Source: Hygrocybe punicea (taxonomy: Eukaryota; Basidiomycota; Agaricomycetes; Agaricales; Hygrophoraceae). From it: a stretch of 29,425 nt of DNA. The position numbers and the translations under genes are program-made. Where the stretch lies: positions 1-29,425 of the forward strand of contig CAUVYJ010000013.1 in assembly GCA_963556145.1 (NCBI GenBank), read 5' to 3'. The notes beneath the pieces are model-generated. The model saw only the letters and a program-made list of their open reading frames with translations. It was not told the origin of the DNA and did not search any database. Positions 10,461 through 19,326 of the stretch are shown here, piece after piece (the first letter of the stretch is position 1; every line of letters begins with the position of its first letter).

Positions 10461-11163
10461 CAGCGCTTAGAACGAGTTCTAGACCTAAATCCTAGTGAAA
10501 ATGTGATATGCCGAGTTGCCGAGCCAGAACGCTGGTCCATCAATGGTCCTTGAGTGATCGGTGAACCGTTTCCAAACCTTAGTCTACAGAGGGTTATCTA
10601 CCACCCCCTTCAGAATAAAAATCCGTTGTAAACTACATTTTAAGCTCAGATGTCCGATTTTGGTCCCGATTGGTCCCGATTTTGCCTGGCTATCCCCCTG
10701 CCTTTTTTCCGCATGTGCGCTCGTCGTCGACATCCCTCCCTGCCTCCTCCCTGCCACCTCAAACAGGTTCAAGCGACATCGCGTACCTTACCGTTATGGG
10801 CGCCCTCATTTAAGACCTCTCCATTAGCGCCTCCAGGGGCTATATTAATGCCCAAGACATGTCTCATTCTCCCTATCCCACTTCTTCTCACTCACTCACT
10901 CACTCGTCTCACTCGCTCACTCACTTGCTCTCTCATTCACTCTCGTTTTATACAAGCTATTGCCTGTTGGTGATTAAATGTACTCTCCTCGTCATCTTCT
11001 TCAGCCATGAGAAGCGCAAAGAACTCGTCATACATGGTGGGAAAATCTGGTCTAGTATTTGGCCTACGGTTAACGAACCTGCATTAACCTAGACCTAGAT
11101 GTATTTTTTAAACCCCGAAAGGGTTGTATCTAGGTTATGGTCTGAGATTTGAGCTGCGGATGT
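10461..11163. mobile_element. 703-bp insertion in the LINE, 7-bp target duplication ACATCCA
   Basis: The insert lies between ACATCCA at 10454-10460 and ACATCCA at 11164-11170; an 8-bp reading has one mismatch (gACATCCA/tACATCCA). Removing it with one copy joins ...IVNGGTS to NATKWTLM in phase, as expected for the LINE connector. Near the ends, CAGCGCTTAGAAC...CTAGACC on the left faces GGTCTGAGATTTGAGCTG on the right as a weak, imperfect inverted repeat. Inside are a CACT-rich tract (10890-10945), a TATATTAAT box at about 10841, and no credible ORF. It could be a non-autonomous DNA element or an unusual solo LTR. Class unassigned. Confidence 0.65.
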
Positions 11164-11263
11164 ACATCCAATGCTACCAAATGGACGCTGATGCTCCGCA
11201 GGATCTCTAGAACTCAAGGCAGACTCTCAGCAAAGCTGCTGAAATGGCTCTACACTGCTGTAG
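11164..11263 (+). pseudogene. LINE fragment 2: connector between RT and RNase H
   Basis: The frame reads NATKWTLMLRRISRTQG and then LSAKLLKWLYTAV, and stops at the hAT insertion. It continues at 14641 with AIPKMSYAANVWYTP. The hAT target duplication TGCTGTAG (11256-11263) encodes the A-V codons at the junction. Confidence 0.8.
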
Positions 11264-14200
11264 TAGGGTATAACACGGGTAACCCCTGGGTCACTTTTTA
11301 GAACACCGGACCTGAACCCTTTGAAACCGCACCCGGAACGGGTCTCAACCCAAACCTTACCCATTTAGCATGGGTTCTCAAGGTAACCGGTTCCAATTCG
11401 GTAACAACATCAAACTCGGTAACCGCAGACATTACCACAGGTTTTCATTGCAAGATGGGGGGTGGGACAATATATCTATGCTATGGGGGCTTCTTCGGTC
11501 TCTTCAACATCAGACTCAGCCCGTTTCCTCTTCTTCTCCCTGACTGCTGCCAGTAGATCCACCATCTCCACAAGGCCTTTGCGGCACCAGTCGCCGAGGC
11601 AGAGGTTAGCATGAATGGATGCAGGGGTGAGTCGGTTTCGTGTGAAATTGAGAAGACCACGACCCTGTGAAAAAACTCGCTCAACCGCCATTGATGTGGC
11701 AGGGGTGCTGAGATAGTCGAGAGCCATCCTAGATAAGTTAGGATAAATGAAATGATTGTCATACCACCATGCAAGTGGGTCTTTGACATTCTCAACCGGA
11801 TGATGCAAGTATTCCTCATACTCATCCCGAGCCCTTGCGACATTCTTAACAGAGATATTGCTGAAATCGTTATCACCGCCAGAGCCCTGACATCTTCACA
11901 CATTAGCCTTGACCGATAAAATGGTGACAAACATACATCACCAGTCTCGGATGCCGAATTGGGATCACCAATGTTCTTCAAATAATTGCGGTTGAACTCG
12001 TCTCGAACTAAGTTTTTGGCAGTCTCGATCCACTCCTCCTCCCACTCTTGCTGACGGAAATACTCGAGCTTTAGACCAGGATGAAGCACTGAGAAGGAAA
12101 TTGTAGTTAGCAGTAAAGAAACAGGCCAAACACTCACCCATAGAGATCCTGTAGACGCTGGAAAGATCTGTGAGAGAGTAGTACTGATTGATCTTCTTGC
12201 GAGCCAACTTCATGGCAGCGAGGATTGCCAGATGGTATGTTTTCCCCGTGTGTGCATTGAGATTACTTTCGAGCATGTCTATGGCCGGAATCACAGCAGC
12301 AACGCTAGCTACATCACTTGAGAAGAATATTGTCGCCTTTTTGTAAAGCTGTATACCATTAGAGTACATCGCTACATAGATAAGATAAATGCCTCACCTC
12401 GAGGATGGCCACGAGATCCTGAATGATTGCCCAATCATCATCCACAAGCTCATATTTGCGCAGCTTAAGTGCCTTGTCGGCAGTGATAGCATCAATGGCA
12501 ATGCGATACCTCAGGGCAAAGCACATCATATCATACGTTGAGTTCCAGCATGTGACGACATCACGTGGAATGAGATTGGGTTTGAGCCCTTTGGTGGTGC
12601 AGATGGATCGCCAGGCCGGAAGAGCGATGGTAGTTGAATGAATGATAGCGAAGGACAGGTTCCGGATCTGCTAGGCGTTAATAATGTCCTTGTTGGAAAT
12701 GCAGGTAACATACCTTGGTAACGGTTTCACGGACTGCAGCCGTGTCCTCTAACAACTGTTCACGCTCACGCTCAGTCAATTCCTGCAACTCATCCACCCC
12801 ATCATCATCATCGTCTTCACGGATTTCATCAGATTCTCCTTCCTGGTCCTCATTCATGGCTGTGTAGACATCAAGAACATCAACATCTTCACCCTCCTCA
12901 TCAGAAGCCAGAGGCGATGCGGAACCCAGGCCCACGTTGAAAGGTTTGATGAGTGTTTTGGCCGAAAGTTGCACTGTATGGTTAAAACAGTGAACTCAAT
13001 TGTACTCCTCGAAAGAGTTGGCTTTGGCAGCAAGACAGGTGGTCTGCTTGTCATTGCAGGAGGCATTGTCGCCATTGAATGTCAGGATCTAGCAATGATA
13101 AATCAGCGGGTTAGCAGAAAGTTCATATATTGCTCGTACTTTGTTCTCCAACCCAAAACGAACCAACATATTGTGGAATTCCCATGCCAATGTTGCTCCA
13201 GTGTGAGACTGAGTCAGGCACCTTAATGGTGTCCAACAGAAATCCGAGCATGTGGCCTTGATGCTCAAGGTGGACAGTCCACGCAACAAAAGCACGGTGA
13301 TTCGGTGACGTCCAGGCATCAGTGGCAAAATGCAAGCGTCCAGGGTGGTCCTGTTTGAGAAATTCGTGAGCTGCGATATGTCTGAATGGATGTTTTACCT
13401 GTAGTAATTTGGCAACGCGATCTTTGCACCTCTTGAAAGCAGCCTTGACATTGCATGTGACAGTGATCGGTGAGGGAAGCTCGAGCTTGGGTTGACCAGC
13501 CATAAGGAGTTCCTGGAGTTCAGGGTCGTTCACGATGTTTGCAGGATGCCTGCTCTCCGTGACCCACTTGACGAGATGAGCACTAAAGAGGAAATTGTTA
13601 GATACCCATATGCCACAAATATAACGTACCGTGCTTCCGCATTCGTGTGAGAGCGATGAGAGACGTTCACAGGCTTCTGGCCTTGTCTGGCAAACGAGGC
13701 GAAGATGGAACCGTTCGAGGAAGTTTCCTTTGCACCCAGAGTGGAAACATTCTGGACAGCCTCTAGACCCCAGCACCTTTCGGCGTGATGTCTGAGGTTT
13801 CTGGTGGAGGACTTGTCCTTCTTGTCCTGATAACGCCGTATGCCTCCATCACCTTTACAGACCCAGGCTGCACAGCGGAACCAATGGTAGAGACGTTTAT
13901 GGTCATCGTATTTGATGGTGACATCGGTTTTGAAGAATTGATAGATTGGCGAGCGCCATGTTAGTTTTGCTTTAGCTGAATCCGAAGCTCGTAAGACTCT
14001 AATCAGCAGAAGGTGAGCACTTACCGAGTTCTTCTTCCAGGCTATCGGGCTTCTCACTGTCAGACTTCTCAGTATAGGAATCGACCTCAATCGGATCATC
14101 GGGAGGCTGGGATGTGGTAGACAAGATCGAGTGAGTTGAGGGAGTCTTGTGAAGCGAAGTAGTAGTAATGCTCTTTTGAGCGCGTTTAGCAGACATGGAT

Positions 14201-14632
14201 TTGGAAGGGGTCTTTTTTGTGGTGGGCATGGTGGGTAAGAGATATGGGAGACAGGTTATAGAGAAAAAGGAGGAGACTTTAGATGCACAGAGATTGGACT
14301 GATCCACAGATCAAAAAAAATACTGCCCGATGGATCCATGAGTGTGTTGCAACGACTAACAACATCGAAGCGAATACTGAATGGGATTTGCAGACGGGAT
14401 TTCAAGAAGTGGGAGGGCAGCATGGTCGACGATGCTGAATGAATTGGACCCATCAACAGAGAGCAATGAAACATGGGGAATTGTCGAAGTCAGGCATGGG
14501 AACCCGTGAAACCCGGAGAACCGCGATTTCGGGTACAGTATTGCCTGGGTGCCAAATCGGCAACCTATGCCCGGAACCACGGCACCCGTTATAGGGAACC
14601 CTCGGGTAAACCCGAACCCATGTTATACCCTA
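11264..14632 (-). mobile_element. hAT DNA transposon, 3369 bp, TIRs and perfect 8-bp target duplication
   Basis: Terminal inverted repeats TAGGGTATAACACGGGT (left) and, reading inward on the other strand, TAGGGTATAACATGGGT (right) match at 16 of 17 positions. Both flanks carry TGCTGTAG (11256-11263 and 14633-14640), the 8-bp duplication typical of hAT elements. Subterminal DNA (11275-11450 and 14490-14620) is full of short GGGTAACC, CCGGAAC and AACCCG words, likely transposase binding repeats by analogy with other hATs. The insertion splits a LINE codon series that is restored on removal. Termini look intact although the transposase gene is damaged, so mobilisation in trans is possible. Confidence 0.93.
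11476..14229 (-). pseudogene. hAT transposase with BED-like finger and dimerisation domain (inactivated)
   Basis: Leftward multi-exon gene, chosen start MPTTKKTPSKSM at 14229. A Ser/Thr-rich basic leader is followed by a BED-like finger (YHWFRCAAWVC...LRHHAERC, about 13900-13770). The RNase H-like core includes LHFATDAWTSPNHRAFVAW, FNGDNAS, NHTVQLSAKTL and DVVTCWNSTYDMM. The C-terminus has the hAT dimerisation signature DYLSTPATSMAVERVFSQGR at about 11715-11655. Example introns: 14024-13976 (49 nt) and one ending before TGCTCATCTC near 13583. Defects: TGA at 12998-12996 where related proteins have Arg (EYN-stop-VHCFNHT, probably CGA to TGA), and a frame shift near 13209-13217, where VPDS passes into SHTGATLAWEF through about four extra bases. 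Ends with a TAG at 11478-11476. Confidence 0.9.
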
Positions 14633-14640
14633 TGCTGTAG

Positions 14641-15415
14641 CAATCCCCAAGATGTCCTATGCAGCCAACGTGTGGTACACCCCGTTACACACAGTTGAAG
14701 GCTCAAACAAGAGGAGAGGGTCAGTGGGACTGACTAGGAGTCTGGAAAGGATCCAGAGGATGGCAGCGGTGCCCATCTTGGGAGCCTTGACTCAGAGGAC
14801 TGCGCCCAATGACCTGGTGCTTTTGCACGTGGGTTTACTACCTATGGAACTAACTTTACACAGAATCTGTCACCAGGTGGCTGTGAGAATGGTGACACTT
14901 CTGGTTAAACACCCCCTTTACAGGCCGCTTAGAACATGCACAAGGCATTACATGATGCGACACAGATCCCCTTTACATGTCCTTACCCACATATACAGGA
15001 TCAAGCCTGACGACATAGAGCTGATTGCCGCGAAAACAGCATGCAAAAACGAACTCACACCCTTTGAGGTCAATGTCGACACTACTGGAGAAGACTCCAT
15101 AAGGCGCTGTGACAAAGACCACTCCAACATTAAGGTGTACACAGATGGGTCAAACATAGATGGTGGAGTAGGAGCCGCGGTGGTACTTTACAGGACAGGA
15201 CACGCAGCACCCAAAATCCTTCGCTACTACTTAGGCTCAAACCAGAGACACATGATGCCAGAGGCTGAGATAGTTGGGACGATGTTAGTGCTAAGGCTGA
15301 TTGAAAGAGAGAAGTCCCCCACCTACATCTCCATCTACATAGACAGTCAAGCCATGTTACTGATGGTGGCTACCCCCAGACAGAAACCCAACCAGCACCT
15401 TATACTAGAACTACA
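14641..15415 (+). pseudogene. LINE fragment 3: connector and N-terminal RNase H
   Basis: The frame opens as AIPKMSYAANVWYTPLHTVE, continues through RIQRMAAVPILGALTQRTAP, and enters RNase H. Catalytic signatures are YTDGSNIDGG (first Asp, about 15136), PEAEIVG (Glu, about 15259) and YIDSQAMLL (second Asp, about 15336). The final Asp block lies in fragment 4. The segment ends with CTACA (15411-15415), left copy of the 601-bp insert's target duplication. There is an ATG at 14652, but it is internal to the original ORF and not a true start. Confidence 0.9.
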
Positions 15416-16016
15416 CTGTGACGGCGAGTTCGGGTGTAGATCCGGAATGGGAATCTACTAGAAAGGGTGATCTGCTAGAAAGAGATCAGAGGAGTGAAGT
15501 GTTTCTATGTAGTCTAATCAATCCAACCCGAATCCGGGGGTTCCGGATCAGAGGTGAAGTGTGGGGGAAGGGAGTACGAAGACTAAGAACTGATATGATG
15601 AGAATAGGACTGAAGGGAAGTGATACTATATAATATGATATGAGGGGGAGTAATAATCTACATCTTTGTAGTGTAAAAGTACACCTTTTATACTACTAGA
15701 GAGGGATCCTGTGCTGTGGTAACCAAGTACTACAAGCGAAGGCTGTAAGGTGATAGGAGGAGTGGAGTGGAGGATAGGAGGTGTGGGGCTATATACTAGG
15801 AGACGGGAAATGAAGATAAATGGTATACAACTATATACGAACTGATTCCGGGTCGTTGGGGACATCGCATCTTGAGTGGGAACGATTCCGGAGGGGGATC
15901 CGGAGCGGAATCGACGGAATCGACCGGAATCGGGCGGAATCGATGGTATATGAAAGGGAAAGGACGGGGACGATGTATGATATGAAGAGGATCCGGGTCC
16001 AGACGGCCCGGAGCCT
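15416..16016. mobile_element. 601-bp insertion splitting RNase H, 5-bp target duplication CTACA
   Basis: CTACA at 15411-15415 and 16017-16021 bracket the insert. Removal joins HLILEL to QRKLIQTLKKRPGG in phase. The insert starts CTGTGACGGCGAG and ends GGAGCCT, has no inverted ends, and is largely G/A-rich on +, with ACTATATAATATG near 15623 and GAATCGACCGGAATCG-type short repeats at 15895-15950. Size and 5-bp duplication suit a solo LTR, but ends are not the usual TG..CA unless the boundary is shifted, which would break the frame restoration. Class uncertain. Confidence 0.65.
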
Positions 16017-16649
16017 CTACAACGCAAGCTTATACAGACCCTCAAGAAAAGGCCAGGGGGATGGCACATACAAATCATGATCAACTGGATCTCGGCACAT
16101 AGCGAAGTACAAGGCAATGAAAAGGCTGACAGGGAGGCAAAGAAGGCCGTGAAGGGTAATAGCAGCAGAAAATTGAGCTTACCCAAATACCTGCAGACAC
16201 ACTCACTTCCAGCCAACGCAACTGCAATCAAAGGTCACTACCTCAGGACCCTATCCGAAAAATGGGAAGAAACCTGAAAGAAATCCCCGAGATACCCCAA
16301 GCTAAGCAAAATTGACCCACGTCCGGGCATGAGGGACTACCGAAAAATACAAGATAAGGTTAGCAGGTCTCAGCTCTGTCTACTAATGCAGTTCTGCACA
16401 GGACACGTCCCACTCAACCACTACCTGCACAGGATCCGCAAGGTCAAGACCAACGTGTGCATGGAATGCGGCGAAGGCATTGAGACTATACATCACTTTA
16501 TTTTTGAGTGCAGGGCACACGACGAAGAACATAGAAAACTCAGGGCAGCACTGGGACGAGACACGATGTCGATTCGATTCCTGTTGGCCATTGTGCCAGG
16601 AGTCAAAAAGTTTATGGAGTACGTTAAGAACATAGGACGGTTTTGCTAG
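16017..16649 (+). pseudogene. LINE fragment 4: RNase H C-terminus and Cys/His knuckle
   Basis: Reads QRKLIQTLKKRPGG, then the last RNase H block ISAHSEVQGNEKADREAKKA (about 16087-16146), then a linker with SEKWEET. TGA at 16275-16277 interrupts the frame; in the same frame it goes on as KKSPRYPKLSKIDPRPGM and QLCLLMQFCTGHVPLNHYL. A CMECG...HHFIFEC knuckle (about 16459-16512) is the zinc-binding tail common after RNase H in fungal LINEs. The frame ends at NIGRFC-stop (16649). The TGA probably replaces TGG (Trp). Confidence 0.88.
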
Positions 16650-17048
16650 CGATATAAAATCCCCCTCCTCCTCCTCCTCTCTCCCCTCCCCTCCCCCACA
16701 CCCCCACTCCAAACTGGGAGCTCCGGCGCCACTTTTACTTTTACTTTTCTCCCTTGTCTCGCGCCTCTCCCGTGCAAGCCGGCTCTTGGCTGAGCACTTG
16801 CTAACTTCCAACCACGAAACAAAGTACATGCCAGCTACGAGAGGCCACCACCTCACCAGTTACATGCTGGCATCTAAAACATCACAGGAAGTGATGGACC
16901 TCTGGGGGGCATATGCCCATCAGGGTAGCTAGAGGGACAAGGCAAGGACAGGGTCCTTTATTTAGTTAGATCTCAAGGCTGGGCATGTAAAGTCCGACAA
17001 AGGGCATGCTCTAAGTGACTATAATTTGGACAAAAAAAAAAAAAAAAA
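16650..17048 (+). other. LINE 3' untranslated region and A tract
   Basis: After the LINE stop comes a CT-rich stretch (16667-16700), TTTTAC repeats at 16733-16748, and unique DNA with no ORF. It closes with a run of 17 A at 17032-17048, taken as the retrotransposon tail. Immediately after it the minus-strand KDZ-linked frame begins, so the tail marks the element's 3' boundary. The matching left target duplication was not found because the 5' end is decayed. Confidence 0.6.
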
Positions 17049-17653
17049 GTGACCATCGACAGATGGCTGATTTGGGCACTCATCATCATAATGATCTCCA
17101 CTGCAATATCCTTCAGTTCCTTGCCAGGTTTCAGTATTCCACACAACCTGTCGATCAGCCAGTGCTGTCTTTGCAAGAGCACTTCGCTTGCCCTTGCCCA
17201 CAAAGCCAATCCCTCGTCATCACCTTCTAACAGTTCTAGTGTTGCCGTAGTTCGGTTCCGAACCTAGCCGAACCCGGTTCAAACCCCGAACAGAACCCGG
17301 GGTTCAGTCTAAGTTCAGCCAAGTGCTGAACCGGACCGCGGGTTCGGTTCAGGGTTTCGAGGCTGGCCGGATTTCCTGAACGGCTCCAAACCGCGTCCAA
17401 ACCGCGAACGCGGATATTTTTAAGGTATTTATTTCATTTGTTTTTCGGATTTCTTTACTTACTTTTTCGCGTTAAACGATATCATGTGACCATTACAGGT
17501 TTCTTCACGCAACAACGCAAGGCCAATGAACGCGACACAATGTCGCGTTCGTGAATACAGGTAAGTCTCGTAAATACTCTTAACTTTACTAATATTATCT
17601 GCCACAGGCAACTTGACCGCGACCACATCGCGAGCACACCACCACGGCACAAC

Positions 17654-18018
17654 ATGGATCCCAACGCCAACGCCAACGGACACGGGACAGCCGTTACACC
17701 ACCACCACCACCACCACCACCAGCAACAGCAACGGCAACGACAACGTCAACAATGACGATGGCAACAACGACGGCGGCAACGGCCAGCAGCAGCAGCAGC
17801 AGCAGCAACGGCGGCAACAGCAGCAGCAGCAGGTGCTGCATCAAGCCATCCAACGCCAAGGAACCTCGCGAACACGAGCTGACGCGTCAACTGACGCGTG
17901 GACGTCGTTCGCGAGGTGTTCGTGAGGTATTCGGCACCAAGAAGGCGTGGGTGTACGCTCCCATCTCCACGGCGGCTCATCCAATGCCGGCAGCAGCAGC
18001 AGCAACAACAGCAACGGC

Positions 18019-18053
<35 letters not shown>

Positions 18054-18054
18054 T

Positions 18055-18089
<35 letters not shown>

Positions 18090-18090
18090 T

Positions 18091-18131
<41 letters not shown>

Positions 18132-18132
18132 T

Positions 18133-18168
<36 letters not shown>

Positions 18169-18268
18169 CCGGACGGCTCCCCCACAGCCCAACTACCTCG
18201 CGAAGTGCAGCGCCGTATCGATTGATACGTGCCTGCCATTCGCGAGGAGAATAGAGCTCATGGGGTGA
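17654..18268 (+). CDS. Gln/Ser/Ala/Pro repeat ORF inside the hAT-like element
   Basis: ATG at 17654 opens 204 codons: MDPNANANGHG, eight Pro, Thr/Ala runs, a Ser run, a basic RQLTRGRRSRGVREVF segment, and a long Gln run broken by three Leu. Just upstream, GAATACAG|GTAAGT (17560-17566) to CCACAG (17607) resembles an intron. The same DNA is open in other frames as poly-Ser, poly-Ala, poly-Leu and poly-Cys, so coding is doubtful. The unique segment between repeats (KEPREHELTRQL to SRGVREVFGTKKAW) is the only part with normal codon variety. It may be a captured host exon or a by-product of repeat expansion. Confidence 0.3.
18019..18167. repeat. CAG/CTG triplet array, about 50 repeats with three TTG interruptions
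   Basis: About 149 bp of GCA (CAG) triplets with TTG at regular places (about 18053, 18089, 18131) that split the array into runs of about 11 to 13 units. A shorter CAG run with a related composition is at 17781-17834. Such interruptions usually stabilise triplet arrays; the even spacing suggests block duplication of a CAG(n)TTG unit. Confidence 0.95.
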
Positions 18269-18916
18269 GCCCACCTCGGTTCGGGGTTCAGACCGCGTCT
18301 GAACCCAGACCGAACGCGGTGAGACGGTTCGACGCCGTCTGGGTCCAGGTTTGGCCATGCGCCAAACCGGACCCGAAGTTCAGTTCGCGGTTCCGCCAAA
18401 AAGGGTCGGAACCGGACCGAACTGAACTTCGGCAACACTAAACAGTTCATCCAGCTCTGCCTCCAGGATATCTTCCCAACCATCCTCAACAAAGGCCCCG
18501 AGTTCCTTCTGGTTCGTCACTCTCTTAACCTTATGTGATGCATACATGAGGTACTCTTCCATCATAAGGATGCTCTTGCAATGCGTGCTGAAGTAACATA
18601 ATAGTTGTTGAATGATCAATTAGTGTTTTTAACCCTATCCTACATGATATATTGTTGCCAACTCACAATCCTAAGCATCTCACCCTCTTGATCTTTCACC
18701 AATATACCCCCATCCATGATGTTCATGATCATGGCTGCTGAATGGTTGTCCATGTCATGGCTGTGCATGATCAATCGTCTGTAGGGTGCCATTCGAATCC
18801 GTTAGGAGTGCCAGCTCCTCTTCCAAGTGCTTGAGAGCTTCCAACCCAATTTCACACAACTTGGGCAGTCCCTCCAAATCTAGTTTATTCTCGGCAAAGA
18901 TTGCTTCATCTTCACC

Positions 18917-19326
18917 TGTGATTCCCGACTTCTCCCACGTGTTAGCAGTGGTGACACACCCTATTACCCCTTCTAAGTAGAGGTATATTTTCAGATGTAG
19001 GGCCTCCTTCTATAAACCTGCAATAGCTAAGGGACTTGTAGTATATCTGAGCTCCCTAATACATTGCCATATCAAGCTATTTGGTCACCATTGCACACAT
19101 CCCAATCCGTCACCGCATCACCTGTCAACCGCAGCGCGCTCACTGTTTCCACATTGGGACATGGCCGCCCATTGCTCACTGTTTCCATATTGGGACATGG
19201 CCGCCACCTTGCGCACTCATCATTGACAACATCAAGCACACCCTTTTTTTTGCCACATAGACACGGCACATGGCAACTAGCACTAGTTTACTACAAAATA
19301 CAGTGCTACATGTACCTCAAACCTTA
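18917..19326. mobile_element. 410-bp LTR-like insertion, copy 1, 5-bp target duplication
   Basis: TCACC at 18912-18916 and 19327-19331 (GGTGA on the coding minus strand; a 6-bp reading AGGTGA also fits) flank the insert. On + it starts TGTGATTCCC and ends CAAACCTTA. Removal joins VIVQLLG to EDEAIFAEN in phase. On the minus strand a TATA-like GGTTTATAGAAGGAGG lies mid-element and two GGCGGCCATGTCCCAATATG-like tandem repeats (about 50 bp apart) lie upstream of it, a promoter-like layout. A second copy in opposite orientation lies at 27905-28302. Probably a solo LTR or a short non-autonomous element; the TG..TA ends are not canonical. Confidence 0.75.

Larger units (their letters stand above)
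10200..17048 (+). mobile_element. Non-LTR retrotransposon (LINE) with RNase H, broken by three later insertions
   Basis: Four same-strand segments (about 10200-10460, 11164-11263, 14641-15415, 16017-16649) form one continuous reading frame when three inserts (10461-11163, 11264-14632, 15416-16016) and one copy of each target duplication are removed. Order: end of reverse transcriptase (FLGVLFDQELRWKEH), connector, RNase H, Cys/His knuckle, 3' UTR, and a 17-nt A tract at 17032-17048. This order fits RNase-H-bearing LINEs such as the Tad1/I groups. The RT palm and any upstream ORF1 are missing or unrecognisable, so the 5' boundary is arbitrary. The A tract abuts the minus-strand frame of the second KDZ gene, suggesting the LINE inserted there. 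The TGA at 16275-16277 makes the copy defective. Confidence 0.8.
17237..18440. mobile_element. 1204-bp hAT-like non-autonomous element with perfect 8-bp target duplication
   Basis: Ends are TAGTGTTGCCGTAGTTCGG (left) and, inward on the other strand, TAGTGTTGCCGAAGTTCAG (right), 17 of 19 matching. AACAGTTC flanks both sides (17229-17236 and 18441-18448). Subterminal regions carry many GGTTCGGTTC / CCGAACC words, as in hAT elements. No transposase is present. The interior holds intron-like and CAG-rich ORF sequence described separately. The TIR differs from that of the 3369-bp hAT, so that element is not its obvious source. Its insertion interrupts a minus-strand codon series that rejoins in phase (ELDEL/LEGDDEG). 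Confidence 0.9.
17049..18916 (-). pseudogene. C-terminal part of the second KDZ locus, or adjoining gene, split by a hAT-like element
   Basis: Read leftward, frame EDEAIFAENKLDLEGLPKLC continues from the KDZ block across the 410-bp insert, through EALKHLEEELALLTDSNG. A small frame shift near 18780 leads into RLIMHSHDMDNHSAAMI and GGILVKDQEGEMLRI. After a GTGAGT..CAG intron (about 18650-18590) follow MMEEYLMYASHKVKRVTN and WEDILEAELDEL. Removing the 1204-bp insert joins this in phase to LEGDDEGLALWARASEVLL and RLCGILKPGKELKDIAVE. It then runs into the LINE A tract at 17048. I do not recognise these domains; acidic and helical, they could be a C-terminal KDZ extension or a separate gene. Confidence 0.55.

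Noticed and set aside
10859..10973. Possible membrane-like or Ser/His/Thr-rich peptide
   Set aside because: It is the CTCACT repeat tract within the 703-bp insert.
10461..11163. Classical TG..CA solo LTR
   Set aside because: The frame-restoring borders do not start with TG or end with CA.
14256..14580. Minus-strand ORFs upstream of the hAT transposase start
   Set aside because: They lie in hAT 5' leader and subterminal repeats; the family-like protein begins at 14229.
15626..16231. 201-codon minus ORF across the 601-bp insert and the LINE
   Set aside because: It crosses a defined insertion boundary and overlaps the true LINE frame on the other strand.
17747..18358. Poly-Leu, poly-Ala and poly-Cys ORFs over the CAG array
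   Set aside because: Alternative frames of the same triplet repeat.
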